This document shows, piece by piece, positions 34,126-43,624 of a stretch of DNA of 64,000 nt (within the stretch, counting starts at the first letter, position 1; the number at the start of each line of letters is the position of its first letter). The position numbers and the translations under genes are program-made. Source of the DNA: Anatilimnocola floriformis (GTDB lineage Bacteria; Planctomycetota; Planctomycetia; Pirellulales; Pirellulaceae); NCBI RefSeq assembly GCF_024256385.1, contig NZ_JAMLFW010000001.1, positions 3,224,001-3,288,000 on the forward strand, given 5' to 3'. The notes under the pieces were generated by a model that saw only the letters and a list, made by a program, of their open reading frames with translations, made no database searches and was not told where the DNA came from.

Positions 34126-34884
34126 CTACGGTACAAAGAGAACGTAGAGCAATGCAAACAAAATCGTGCCGACGACGGCTGTGATAATTCCCGACCAGCG
34201 TTTGCGCTTGATGTAAAAAATCAGAATCGTGCCGGTGATCGAAACAAACACCGTGACCAGCGCACTGAGATCGATCACCCACGACCAGGCCGCGCCGGTG
34301 TCGCGGCCTTTGTGCAGATCGTTGATGATCGCGACCACGCCCAGGGTGGTTTCGGTCACCGTGTATTTGCCATCTTCGCGGTTAATGTAAGCATCGGCAG
34401 TGTAGCCGGGGCCTTTGAAGATGATGGTGCACTCGCGGTCGTCAACGCGGAATTCGCCGACGGCGCCTTTGAGCCTGTGCGTCGCTCGCAGGTGCTCGAC
34501 CACTTCCAGCTTCGCCACTTGCTGGGCGAAGTCGATTTCGCCGGACTCGGTTTGCGGTGGCGCGGTCAGACCGGCTGGCAGCGGCAGATTGAGCCAGTCT
34601 TTTTTGAGCTCGCCTTTATGCTCGGTGGTATGCACAGCCCCATCGATGCCGAACCACGTAGGGTGGTTCAGCGTGATGCCGGTGACTGCAAAGAACATGA
34701 GCGCGGCGAAGCCGAGGAGCGACACATAGATGTGCAGCCAGCGGACCGCGGCAGCAAACTGAGTGTTCAGCGTTTTGCCGTTGCGAGCCGTCGGCGGAGT
34801 CGCTTCCACCGGGCGAACGATCTCAGTTGGCCGCTTTTTTGGCGGCGGCACGATACTCGAAACTGGCGGACTTAACTTCGACAT
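34126..34884 (-). CDS. PepSY-associated transmembrane protein
   Basis: 252 residues. After a Pro-rich cytoplasmic end it has a membrane helix with His residues (RWLHIYVSLLGFAALMF ... TGITLNH). A periplasmic PepSY-like domain follows (VVEHLRATHRLKG; GKYTVTETTLGVVAIINDLH), then helices DLSALVTVFVSITGTILIFY and a final C-terminal one. These proteins are thought to carry electrons across the membrane using haem or iron. The gene overlaps the ApbE-DUF2271 gene by 62 bp and so is translated with it. Together they look like a flavin-linked electron-transfer module. Confidence 0.88.
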   Translation of the reverse strand: MSKLSPPVSSIVPPPKKRPTEIVRPVEATPPTARNGKTLNTQFAAAVRWLHIYVSLLGFAALMFFAVTGITLNHPTWFGIDGAVHTTEHKGELKKDWLNLPLPAGLTAPPQTESGEIDFAQQVAKLEVVEHLRATHRLKGAVGEFRVDDRECTIIFKGPGYTADAYINREDGKYTVTETTLGVVAIINDLHKGRDTGAAWSWVIDLSALVTVFVSITGTILIFYIKRKRWSGIITAVVGTILFALLYVLFVP

Positions 34885-36379
34885 TGCTCTTCATTTGGGT
34901 AGTCTCGATTGGCTTCGTGCCGAGCTCGAGTGGTTGGCGGATGATTTGATAGGTTCCGTGTTCGCGGGCCACTTCGACAAACAGCGTGTACTTGCCCGGC
35001 TTCAGCGCCTTGCCGCTGTCGTCCAATCCATCAAACACCGCCTTGTACTCACCCGGGCCGCGCGAAGCCGAGGCAATTGTGTCAATCAAATTAGTTTTGT
35101 CGTCGGCGAGCTTCCGGACGTTGTCTTGTTTGTACCAGCGAAGCAGATCGCGATGCCAGCGCGGGCCCGGCGCCTTCGTGGTCATGAACAACAGGCCTGT
35201 GCGGACCGGAAACTCATCGGCATCCTCAAGCCAAACGGCGACATAGGGCCGGCGATACTGAGCGCCGGGGGCCCGAGCCAACTCAACTTTCACTTCCAGT
35301 TCCAACAATTCCGGCGTGGCCTTCTTATCGTCGGCTTGGGCGACGAGGTTGTTTTCGTCAGCCACTGCAGCGGCAAAGCGATAGAGAATCGGTTGTTCGT
35401 ATTGTTCCCAGCCGGCGCTCTTGTGCTGTTCGCCGTTGCGCTCGATGAGCAGGCAAGCCGCGTTGTGCGATTCGACGAGCGCGAGGCTCTCATGAACCGG
35501 CAACACATTGCAGATGGTGGCGAGCGCGTCGGCATCGGCTGATGATTTGGCGATGACGGTAGCACTGATCACGTGATCGACCGGTTGGCCGTTGCGCGGA
35601 TCGAGAATGTGCGAGTACCACTTATCGCCGATCTTCCAACCGCGGCGGTAATTGCCACTGGTGGCGACGGCGGCGTTGTTCACAAAAATCTTGGCCACGG
35701 TCGGAGCGTTCTCGGCCGCGTTCAGCGGATCGGCAATCGCGATCTGATGAACTGCATCGCCGCAGATCCGCATGTCGCCGCCGCAATTGACAACGAGGCC
35801 GTGGATCTTCGCGCCACTCTTCAGAGCTGCCTGGCAGGCGGCTTCGACGATGTAGCCCTTGGCGATCGCGTTGAACGAGATGGGCGTGCTATTGAGTGGC
35901 GTCGCGGTTTTGGCGGCAGCGTCAAGCTTCCACTGCTTCGCGGCAGCGAGCTTCACAGCGGCAGCCAACTCAGCAGCGGCTGGTGCCTCGTTGCGCGAGG
36001 CAGCGCGGTTCCACACCTGCGTGATGACTTCCGCGGCTGGATTGAAGACGCCGCGACTTCGTTCACGCCAGGCATCGGAAGTTTGCATCATCGCGAGCAA
36101 CTCGGGAGAAACCGTTTGCGATTTCCCCACGTTCTGTTGCCAAGTCTTCAGTTCGCTGGCTTCATACGTACTGAAGATCTGCCGTTGCCGTTCGATCTCG
36201 CGCAGGATTCGCGCTTCGGCAGCGTTCGCCGTGGCGGCATCATCTGCCGTCAGGCGGATTTCGAGCGAAGTGCCGAGGACGTGCTCGTGGTTGAAGACGA
36301 AGTCTTCAGCGCGAGCACTCGTAAAACCGGCGATCAACAGCAGAGCGAACGATAAGGAACCAACAAAACGCAACGACAT
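34823..36379 (-). CDS. apbE: FAD:protein FMN transferase (ApbE) fused to DUF2271
   Basis: 518 residues with a signal peptide (LSFALLLIAGFTSARA). Residues about 25-325 are ApbE: GTSLEIRLTADDA, SFNAIAKGYIVEAACQAA, NCGGDMRICG, AVATSGNYRRGW, YSHILDPRNGQPVDH. The ApbE domain attaches FMN to a Thr or Ser of periplasmic flavoproteins. Residues about 345-500 are DUF2271 (GPGEYKAVFDGLDDSGKAL, PGKYTLFVEVAREHG), which occurs in periplasmic redox loci. The 3' end overlaps the PepSY gene start by 62 bp in another frame. No obvious flavoprotein target is in the window. Confidence 0.92.
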   Translation of the reverse strand: MSLRFVGSLSFALLLIAGFTSARAEDFVFNHEHVLGTSLEIRLTADDAATANAAEARILREIERQRQIFSTYEASELKTWQQNVGKSQTVSPELLAMMQTSDAWRERSRGVFNPAAEVITQVWNRAASRNEAPAAAELAAAVKLAAAKQWKLDAAAKTATPLNSTPISFNAIAKGYIVEAACQAALKSGAKIHGLVVNCGGDMRICGDAVHQIAIADPLNAAENAPTVAKIFVNNAAVATSGNYRRGWKIGDKWYSHILDPRNGQPVDHVISATVIAKSSADADALATICNVLPVHESLALVESHNAACLLIERNGEQHKSAGWEQYEQPILYRFAAAVADENNLVAQADDKKATPELLELEVKVELARAPGAQYRRPYVAVWLEDADEFPVRTGLLFMTTKAPGPRWHRDLLRWYKQDNVRKLADDKTNLIDTIASASRGPGEYKAVFDGLDDSGKALKPGKYTLFVEVAREHGTYQIIRQPLELGTKPIETTQMKSNVEVKSASFEYRAAAKKAAN

Positions 36380-36421
36380 TATTTACTCCCGAGTGGGACC
36401 ACGATTCGATAAAAAAGCTGC

Positions 36422-38758
36422 TTACGGATTGGCCTGCGGACGTGCACCTTCGCGGCCCTCGCGTCCTGGACGTCCACCTTCACGCCCCATCGGTCGGCCG
36501 CCTTCACGTCCACCTTCACGCCCCATCGGTCGGCCGCCTTCACGTCCACCCTCGCGGCCCATGGGTCGGCCACCTTCGCGCCCAGCCGGAGCCGGTTGGC
36601 TCTTCTTCACGTATTCTTCGATCTCTTCCTTCGTCGCCACGCCATCTTGGTTGGCATCGGCCTTTTCGATGATGGGCAGGAACCGCGGGCCGACTTCGTC
36701 CTTCGTGACCTTGCCGTCCTTATTCTTGTCGAGCTTCAGCAAGCGAGCGAGCAAATCGCCCACGCCTTCGCCGTCGGTGCCACCAAAGTTCTGCAGGGCC
36801 GAGACGACCGTCGATTCCGGTGTGAGGTCGAGCAGGGCGAAGTGAGCCAGCCCCGACTTCTCTTGATCGAGACCATAGAACAATAGCCGGCCGTTGTATT
36901 CCATCACCTGCTTGCCTTGCAGCGGCAGGTTCGACTGCAGCGGTTCCCAAGCATTCGTGCTGGGATCATAAACTTCAACCGTCGTTGCCGGAGCGAAGTG
37001 ACCGTCGACCTTGGCAAAACCACCGGCCAGATACAACTTGCCGTTGAGAGCCACAAGATTCGGGAAGACGCGAGCCGTCTTCGGCGAAGCGATATCGGTC
37101 CATTGGCTGGTCTTCAGATCGAAAGCCGCAGCCGTGCCGACGATGCCAACTTCTGCCCCCAAACCGCCGACGACGTACACCTTGTCGCCAATCGTGGCAG
37201 CGCCCAGCGAACGGCGCGATGTAGGAATATCAGCCCCCTTCACCACAGTGGCCGGATCGTCACCGTCTGGCCTCCAAGTCAGTGTTTCCGCCGTCAGTCC
37301 CTTACCGGTGTTCACTTCGGCGCCGCCAAAGATCCAGACGGTTCCGTTCTGCGAAGCCGTGCTGAACATCGACCGCGTGCCAGGCAAGTGCTGGACGTCA
37401 TCCGTCCAATTCTTGCTGCGAATGCGATACTGATAAATCGTGTCGAGCGACTGATGCTTGTCGCCGACGAAGCCGATGCCGCCGATCACATAGATCGATT
37501 GATCATTGCGCGGACCAGCGAGAAACGCACCGCCGCTACTCAGCCCGGCTGGCAGGTTAGGCAATTGCTCGACGCTGCGAGCCGCGAGGTCAAAGCGATA
37601 GGCTTCGTTCACAAACGACTCTTTGGAAAAGTCGTGCGGGTTCTTGCTCTTGTTGCCGCCGAAAGCATACAGCGACGAACCTTGCAGGAACAAAATCTGA
37701 CTTTGCTTGGCCTGACCGCCGAACTCCACCGACCATTCGGCCAGTTTCGGTTGCGGCTTGTCGTTGCCGAGATTAATCGTCTCGAGACTGGCGAGGTAGC
37801 CGCCGCCACGAGCCACGCCGGCGATGGCCACGAGCCCCTTGTCGCCGGTCGGAACCAGCCGATGGAAGCTGCGCGGGAAGACCAGCCGTTCGACCGATTC
37901 CCAACCACTGCCGTCCTTCTTCAAAACGTTGACGATCCCTTCCGAGCCGTTGTAATACAGTCGGCCGCCGGTCGCAAAAGCCGAGATCGCAAAGCCCGAA
38001 AGGCTGTCATTCCCCGGCAGTTCCGGTCCCTTGCTCCAGCTGTTCGAAGCCGGATCGTAAATGTGAACTTCTTTGGTAATGCCGTTGCTGCTCTTCATGC
38101 CCCCCATCACCCACAATTTTCCTTCGTGAGCAGCGGCAGCGAGGGCCCGCGTCTGAAACGGCGGCGTGGCGATCTTTTCCCACTTGCTATCTTCCTTGGT
38201 CAGGTCGAAGGCGAGAGCGTCTTCATGCCAAGGCGAGTCCGACGAGCTGGCCCCTTGCAGATTCCAACCGCCGACCACATACAACTTGTCGCCAACCACA
38301 GCAGCGTCGAGTGACGAGCGAGCTTCAGGGAGCGGCGCGAGTTCTTTCCAGGTGTTCGACTTGCTGTCGTACTTGGCAAAGATGGCCAGCGAGTTGAATG
38401 CGGTTTCCTCGCCGGTTTGATTCGTAAAGCTCAAACCGCCGACGCGATAAACATTCCCTTTCCAAGCCACCAGGCCGGGGCTTTGCGACGGGACGTGCAT
38501 CGCGAGCGATTCCCACTTGGGTTCTTTGTCACTCAGCTTCAACCGGGTGAAGTGGGGCGACAGGCCGTTCGTCGAGTTGCCGGGAATGCGGCCGATGTGC
38601 CCGCTGAAAACATACAGTTCGTCGCCGCTGACCGTCGCGCCAAAGCTGCTGATCGCTTCGGGCAACGGCGGGTATGGCATGGGGTTCAAAAAGGCATCGG
38701 CAGCAAAGGTTGGGCTGATGCAAACGGCGAGAGCAAGGCAGAACCAGCGCGCAAACAT
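36422..38758 (-). CDS. Secreted kelch-repeat protein with EF-hands and Gly-Arg-Glu tail
   Basis: 778 residues from the ATG at 38758, with a signal peptide (FARWFCLALAVCISPTFA). Residues about 30-650 are kelch blades (DKLYVVGGWN, GKLWVMGG, SIYVIGGIGF, VYVVGGLGAEVG, GKLYLAGGFA), enough for two six- or seven-bladed propellers. Then come two EF-hand loops (DKNKDGKVTKDE, DANQDGVATKEE), which would bind calcium. The protein ends in a low-complexity tail of GREGGRPM repeats encoded by a 36-bp tandem repeat. Activity unknown; propellers of this type bind glycans or proteins. Confidence 0.9.
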   Translation of the reverse strand: MFARWFCLALAVCISPTFAADAFLNPMPYPPLPEAISSFGATVSGDELYVFSGHIGRIPGNSTNGLSPHFTRLKLSDKEPKWESLAMHVPSQSPGLVAWKGNVYRVGGLSFTNQTGEETAFNSLAIFAKYDSKSNTWKELAPLPEARSSLDAAVVGDKLYVVGGWNLQGASSSDSPWHEDALAFDLTKEDSKWEKIATPPFQTRALAAAAHEGKLWVMGGMKSSNGITKEVHIYDPASNSWSKGPELPGNDSLSGFAISAFATGGRLYYNGSEGIVNVLKKDGSGWESVERLVFPRSFHRLVPTGDKGLVAIAGVARGGGYLASLETINLGNDKPQPKLAEWSVEFGGQAKQSQILFLQGSSLYAFGGNKSKNPHDFSKESFVNEAYRFDLAARSVEQLPNLPAGLSSGGAFLAGPRNDQSIYVIGGIGFVGDKHQSLDTIYQYRIRSKNWTDDVQHLPGTRSMFSTASQNGTVWIFGGAEVNTGKGLTAETLTWRPDGDDPATVVKGADIPTSRRSLGAATIGDKVYVVGGLGAEVGIVGTAAAFDLKTSQWTDIASPKTARVFPNLVALNGKLYLAGGFAKVDGHFAPATTVEVYDPSTNAWEPLQSNLPLQGKQVMEYNGRLLFYGLDQEKSGLAHFALLDLTPESTVVSALQNFGGTDGEGVGDLLARLLKLDKNKDGKVTKDEVGPRFLPIIEKADANQDGVATKEEIEEYVKKSQPAPAGREGGRPMGREGGREGGRPMGREGGREGGRPMGREGGRPGREGREGARPQANP
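36465..36590 (-). repeat. 36-bp tandem repeat inside the kelch gene
   Basis: A 36-bp unit, encoding 12 residues of the GREGGREGGRPM type, is repeated about three times with partial units on either side. Being a multiple of three, changes in copy number would only lengthen or shorten the tail. Confidence 0.85.
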
Positions 38759-38971
38759 GGCAAGTTCCCGGTGGGAGATAAAACGCGACAAAGAAGGGCA
38801 GAGCGAGGAGCATCCCGCATTGCACTAAGCCTGGCATCCGCCGAACTTCTGACAATCGACCAGGGAGGGGGAAGGACGCTGGCGGGGAGCTGGCGAGCAA
38901 GTTGAGAGTCAGTCTCAGTAGCGAGTCAGTTTATGATTTGCGGGGTGGATGTCAAGTGGCGAAAGCGCGGC

Positions 38972-39175
38972 TTAAAGTAGCCGCGGCAAATTGAAACTAT
39001 GAAGCCAAACGCCGATCACGATCAACAAACAGCTGGATGCGAACAACCCGAGCACGACGCGACCGCCCGGCGCTGGGTCAACGTAATCCCAGAAAGCGGC
39101 CGGCGCTAGGAGCGCCACGGCAAATCCGAGCACACCGCAGAAGATCATTGCTGGACCGATTAGTTGAATGCGCAT
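38972..39175 (-). CDS. Small two-helix membrane protein
   Basis: Sixty-seven residues from the ATG at 39175 (the longer frame adds 11). Two hydrophobic segments (IGPAMIFCGVLGFAVALL and GLFASSCLLIVIGVWL) joined by a short loop with PAPGGR. No known domain. Divergent from the SGNH hydrolase gene. Confidence 0.5.
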   Translation of the reverse strand: MRIQLIGPAMIFCGVLGFAVALLAPAAFWDYVDPAPGGRVVLGLFASSCLLIVIGVWLHSFNLPRLL

Positions 39176-39314
39176 GCTTCGAGTGCGAGGCAAAATACGC
39201 GCCGCCATAGCCGATGTGTCGTCATCTTCGCGCGCTGCCGAGTGGCAACTGCAGCGCGCAGCGGATTACAATCCTCCGCATCTGCTTATTACCTACTCTC
39301 CTGAAAGGCCCGCC

Positions 39315-40565
39315 ATGTTGTGTTGGTTTTCTTCCCGCTTGCGAACGCTCGCTGCGTTTGCGTTTTTCCTGACGCTCGCTATTTCAGCCGCATCCGCTGA
39401 CGAGTTCTTTTTCAAGGACGGCGACCGCGTGATGTTTCTCGGCGACAGCATTACCGAGCAGCATCAATACACGGCTGAACTCGAATCGTATCTCACGACC
39501 CGCTTTCCCAAGTGGCGACTGTCGTTCTTGAACTCCGGCATCGGCGGCGACTCGGCTGGCGGCGGCGCGGGCCGCTTCAAGACCCACGTGCTCGACGAAA
39601 AGCCGACCGCGGTCACCATCAACTTCGGCATGAACGACGGCGGCTACGGCAAATTCAACCAAGGTAGCTGCGACAACTTCATCAAGAACACCGAAAAGAT
39701 GCTCGATGCCGCGAAGGCCGCCGGCGTGCGCGTGGCGCTGATCTCGCCCAACGCTGTCGATCGCCGCTACAAGTCGAATGGCGCGGAATATCTCGAAACG
39801 CAGAAGGAGTTCTATGCTCCGCTGGCGAAGAGCGCCGAGAAGTACGGCATTGCCTTTGCCGATCAATACACCAAGACCCGCGCTGCTTTCGAAAAGATGG
39901 AAGCCGACAAAGCCGACAACGTTAAACCGTTCGGCGACGGCTTTCACACCTCACCGCCGGGCGGCCTGCAGATGGCCCATGCAATTTTGACCGGGCTGAA
40001 AGCCCCTGCCGTGGTGAGCGATGTGACCATCGACGTCCCCAGCAGCAAAATCAGCGAAACCTCCTGCAAAGTTACCGGCTTGGCCGCCGATCCGACCGGC
40101 GTTGAGTTCACTCGTCTCGACGAAGCGCTGCCGATGCCACTGGAGCCCGACTACGCTTCGTTGTTGCCGTACCTCAATAACCTCAAGGACCTCAATTGGT
40201 ACGGCTTGAAAGTCACCGGCCTCACTTCGGGCAAGTACTCGGTCGTCATCGATGGCGTGGAAGTGGCTCAGCACACGGCTGAGGAACTCGCCCAGGGTGT
40301 GAACCTCGGCAATGTCACCAAGGGCCCGGTGTACGCGCAGGCCAAGAAGGTGCGCGATGCCATCGGCGCCAAGAACAAGATTGTTCACGATCGCTTCCGC
40401 AACGTGGTGATGTACAACGCACCGGAATGGCTGGCCGATGTCGCTGCCGAACGGAAGGCCGCCGTGCTCCAAAAGAAGTCGGAACAAATCGCTGCCGCCC
40501 AAGCTTCTATCTATGAAGCCGTGCAACCGGTGAAGCACCAGTTCGCCGTCAAGGCAGTGAAGTAG
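39315..40565 (+). CDS. Secreted SGNH/GDSL hydrolase
   Basis: 416 residues from the ATG at 39315, with a signal peptide (TLAAFAFFLTLAISAASA). SGNH blocks are visible: nucleophile FLGDSITEQ, Gly block NSGIGGDSA, Asn block INFGMNDGG, and Asp/His block GDGFHTSPPGG. A C-terminal domain of about 150 residues (SSKISETSCKVTGLAADPTG) follows and is common in planctomycete members of this family. The enzyme probably deacylates a polysaccharide or ester; substrate unknown. It is the first of a run of secreted esterases. Confidence 0.9.
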   Translation: MLCWFSSRLRTLAAFAFFLTLAISAASADEFFFKDGDRVMFLGDSITEQHQYTAELESYLTTRFPKWRLSFLNSGIGGDSAGGGAGRFKTHVLDEKPTAVTINFGMNDGGYGKFNQGSCDNFIKNTEKMLDAAKAAGVRVALISPNAVDRRYKSNGAEYLETQKEFYAPLAKSAEKYGIAFADQYTKTRAAFEKMEADKADNVKPFGDGFHTSPPGGLQMAHAILTGLKAPAVVSDVTIDVPSSKISETSCKVTGLAADPTGVEFTRLDEALPMPLEPDYASLLPYLNNLKDLNWYGLKVTGLTSGKYSVVIDGVEVAQHTAEELAQGVNLGNVTKGPVYAQAKKVRDAIGAKNKIVHDRFRNVVMYNAPEWLADVAAERKAAVLQKKSEQIAAAQASIYEAVQPVKHQFAVKAVK

Positions 40566-40566
40566 C

Positions 40567-40614
40567 GTAGCCCTCACGCTCCGCGTGGGGTCACGCCACA
40601 CGGAGTGTGGCTAC
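40567..40614. repeat. REP/BIME-like inverted pair, GTAG...CTAC (CCACAC-TCC hairpins)
   Basis: Left unit: GTAG with hairpin CCCTCACGC-TCC-GCGTGGGG (one bulge). Right unit, read inversely: GTAG with hairpin CCACAC-TCC-GTGTGG. It lies two bases after the SGNH hydrolase stop. Also likely to fold as a terminator. Confidence 0.7.
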
Positions 40615-40663
40615 TACACTGAGTTTCGTTCGCAGAGATGAAATTGAAAAACGGGGAAGTGAA

Positions 40664-43624
40664 ATGTTGTCGTTTGAGTTTCGCGCGACTTGCGCGTTGA
40701 TGTTGGTTTTTGTTGGAAGCATTTCACTTCCCGCTCAGGAACTTCCGCCGCTCAAAAAGGATATCGAGTTCGCCAAGGTGGGCGATGTCAGTCTGAAGCT
40801 CGATGCCTTTGTACCCGCCGGCGACGGGCCGTTTCCCACGTGCATCCTGGTGCACGGTGGCGGCTTCATTAATGGCACGAAACAGCACTACATCACGCCC
40901 CTGTTTCAGCCACTTTCCAAGGCTGGTTTTACCTGGTTCACGATCGATTATCGGCTCGCGCCGGCTCATCGCTGGCCAGCGTGTGCCGATGATGTGACCA
41001 CGGCTGTTCGCTGGGTTCGCGAGCACGCTGCCGAGTACAAGGTCGATCCCAAACGGATCGCCCTCATCGGCGAATCGGCCGGCGGCCACTTGGTTTCCTG
41101 GGTCGGCGCGCAGAATGAAAAAGACAAGCTCGGCCTGGCCGCGGTCGTGCCGATCTACGCGCCGCACGATCTCGAATTTCAAGTGAAGTCCAAAGACATG
41201 CTCGGCAAGAGCATGACCGCGCTGCTCGGCTTAGAAGAACTGAACGACGATGCCTGGAAGAAGCTCCGCGAGACTTCGGTCACGACAAACCTGCCCGGCA
41301 AATTGCCACCGTACCTGCTGATTCACGGCACCAAGGACGAACAGGTTCCCTACGAACAATCGACTCGCTTTCAAAAGCAAACCCAGGCCCTCGGCAACCG
41401 CTGCGACCTGATCACCATCGAAGGTGGCGGTCACGGCATGGGTGGCTGGGACAAGCTGAACAGCGACTATCGCGATCAACTGGTTGCCTGGCTGAACATG
41501 ACTCTCGCCCCTGCCGCCACGTCAGCACCGGCCGCGCCTGCTGCACCCTTCCCCGGCAAACAATCGGAATGGAACGAGTTCAAGCGTTACGACTTTGAAA
41601 TCGGCGGCAAGAATGTCCTCGTCGTCGCGCCCAAAGAAGCCGCCGCGGGCCAGCCCTGGGTCTGGCATGGCGAGTTCTTTGGCCACAAGCCAGCGCCGGA
41701 CATCGCGTTGCTGAAACGCGGCTTTCATATTGTCTACCTCAGCGTGCCAAACATGCTCGGCTCGCCGAAGGCCGTCGCTCATTGGAACGACTGCTACGCC
41801 GAGATGACGGGCAAGCACGGCTTGTCGCCGAAGGTCTCGCTCGTCGGGCTCAGTCGCGGCGGACTCTATTGCTACAACTGGGCCATAGCGAACCCCGACA
41901 AGGTCGCCTGCATCTATGCCGACGCTGCGGTCTGCGACTTCCGCAGTTGGCCTGGCGGCAAGCAACTGGGCGACAACTGGAAAGGCAAAGGGAGCCCCGG
42001 CGATTGGAAGCTGGTGCTCGAGCAATGGGGCTTCAAAGACAACGCCGAAGCCATCGCCTACACCAAAAATCCTGTCGACAATCTGGAGCCGCTCGCCAAA
42101 GCCAAGGTGCCACTGCTGCACGTCTATGGCGATGCCGACGACGTCGTGCCGTGGGAAGAAAACACCGGCGTGATTGCCGAACGCTATAAAAAACTCGGCG
42201 GCGAAATCGTCCTCATTCCCAAAGCCGGTGTGGGCCATCATCCGCACGGTTTGACCGATTCAACTCCGATTGTCGAATTCATTGCCAAGCATGGCTCGAT
42301 CGCCCAGCCCGCCGTCACTTCCCAGGGACGGCGAGTCAGTGTGCAGATTAATCCGACCGGCGTCGAAGGCGAACTCGCGATGTCGGTCGACTTCAACTTC
42401 TGGGTGCCGAAGTCGTTCGAACCCATCCGTGGCATCATCGTGCATCAGCATGGCTGCGGCGTGGGCGCCTGCGAAGGTGGCCGCACCGCCGCTGACGATC
42501 TCCATTGGCAAGCGCTCGCCGCCAAGTGGAACTGTGCCCTCGTCGGCCCGTCTTACCGCCAGCAAGAATCACAGAACTGCCGCCTCTGGTCCGATCCCCG
42601 CAACGGCAGCGAAGCCGCGTTTCTCTCGGCCATCGACCTTGCCGCGAAAGCCGTCAAACGCCCCGAACTGAAAACCGCCCCCTGGTGCCTGTGGGGACAC
42701 TCCGGCGGCGGCAGCTGGGCCAGCATCATGCAGGCCCGCCATCCCGATCGCGTGGTCGCCGTTTGGTATCGCTCGGGCACTGCTTTTCCCGCCTGGGAAA
42801 AGGGCGACATCGCCAAACCAGAACTAACCGCCGCCGTCTATCGCACGCCGGCCATGCTCAATCCCGGCGCAAAAGAAAACGGCGATGCCCGCTTCAAGGG
42901 AGCCTGGGACGGCTCGATTGCCATGTTCAACGCCTATCGCGAAAAGGGAGCCCCGATCGGTTTCGCCCCTGATCCGCGCACCAGTCACGAGTGCGGCGAT
43001 TCGCGCTACCTCGCCATTCCTTTTTTTGACACTTGCCTCTCACTCCGTCTGCCCGCCGCCGACAGCGATGACAACAGTCAGCTGCACGACATCGACTTGA
43101 AAGCGGGTTGGCTGGCCAAACTCAACACCGACACTGCAGTCGCCGCCGCCGATTTCCAAGGCGAAGAAAAGCAAGCCGTTTGGCTCCCCGGCAAAGAGTT
43201 CGCAGCGGCTTGGACCGAATATGTAAAAACCGGTGCGGTGAGCGACACGACGAAGCCCCCCGCCGCGACCAACGTAGTCGCTCAGGAACAATTCGACAGC
43301 ACGTGGCGAGTCACCTGGGACGTCAGCGCCGACTTCGAGAGCGGCCTGCAAAAATTCATCATCCTGCGAAATGGCAAAGAGATCGCTCAGCTGCCCGAAA
43401 AACCGACGGGCAAGTTCGGCCGGCCCCTCTTCCAGCCCATGAGCTATCACGACACACCAACCCCCGACGCCCGCTACGGCGCCGGTCTATCGCTGCTCGA
43501 GTTCATTGACAAGGACCTGCCGATCGTCAGCGGTGACCGCTTACCCGAATATCGCATCGTCGTGGTCAACAGCGTCGGCCTGCAATCATCCCCCAGCGAA
43601 ACAGCAACCATTCGCAACAACTAA
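40664..43624 (+). CDS. Secreted protein with three alpha/beta-hydrolase domains
   Basis: 986 residues from the ATG at 40664 (ribosome-binding GGGGAAG), with a signal peptide. Domain 1 (about 45-290) is an acetyl-esterase type: oxyanion HGGGF, nucleophile GESAGG, acid GTKDEQVPY, His GGGHGMGG. Domain 2 (about 315-555): nucleophile GLSRGG, acid GDADDVVPW, His GVGHHPHG. Domain 3 (about 570-870): GHSGGG, with THE/SHE-type His near SHECGDS. A fibronectin-like end (VAQEQFDSTWRVTWDVS) follows. All three nucleophile Ser residues are kept. Domain 2 is closely related to the domains of the protein at 50074-51588. Likely a multi-step deacylase for a complex polymer. Confidence 0.88.
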   Translation: MLSFEFRATCALMLVFVGSISLPAQELPPLKKDIEFAKVGDVSLKLDAFVPAGDGPFPTCILVHGGGFINGTKQHYITPLFQPLSKAGFTWFTIDYRLAPAHRWPACADDVTTAVRWVREHAAEYKVDPKRIALIGESAGGHLVSWVGAQNEKDKLGLAAVVPIYAPHDLEFQVKSKDMLGKSMTALLGLEELNDDAWKKLRETSVTTNLPGKLPPYLLIHGTKDEQVPYEQSTRFQKQTQALGNRCDLITIEGGGHGMGGWDKLNSDYRDQLVAWLNMTLAPAATSAPAAPAAPFPGKQSEWNEFKRYDFEIGGKNVLVVAPKEAAAGQPWVWHGEFFGHKPAPDIALLKRGFHIVYLSVPNMLGSPKAVAHWNDCYAEMTGKHGLSPKVSLVGLSRGGLYCYNWAIANPDKVACIYADAAVCDFRSWPGGKQLGDNWKGKGSPGDWKLVLEQWGFKDNAEAIAYTKNPVDNLEPLAKAKVPLLHVYGDADDVVPWEENTGVIAERYKKLGGEIVLIPKAGVGHHPHGLTDSTPIVEFIAKHGSIAQPAVTSQGRRVSVQINPTGVEGELAMSVDFNFWVPKSFEPIRGIIVHQHGCGVGACEGGRTAADDLHWQALAAKWNCALVGPSYRQQESQNCRLWSDPRNGSEAAFLSAIDLAAKAVKRPELKTAPWCLWGHSGGGSWASIMQARHPDRVVAVWYRSGTAFPAWEKGDIAKPELTAAVYRTPAMLNPGAKENGDARFKGAWDGSIAMFNAYREKGAPIGFAPDPRTSHECGDSRYLAIPFFDTCLSLRLPAADSDDNSQLHDIDLKAGWLAKLNTDTAVAAADFQGEEKQAVWLPGKEFAAAWTEYVKTGAVSDTTKPPAATNVVAQEQFDSTWRVTWDVSADFESGLQKFIILRNGKEIAQLPEKPTGKFGRPLFQPMSYHDTPTPDARYGAGLSLLEFIDKDLPIVSGDRLPEYRIVVVNSVGLQSSPSETATIRNN

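Noticed and set aside
36465-36590. Tandem repeat considered as a CRISPR array
   Set aside because: The repeats are contiguous, in frame and coding, with no unique spacers. No cas genes occur in the window.
36917-38314. 465-residue plus-strand frame opposite the kelch gene
   Set aside because: Kelch blades and EF-hands read on the minus strand; the opposite frame shows no conserved motif.
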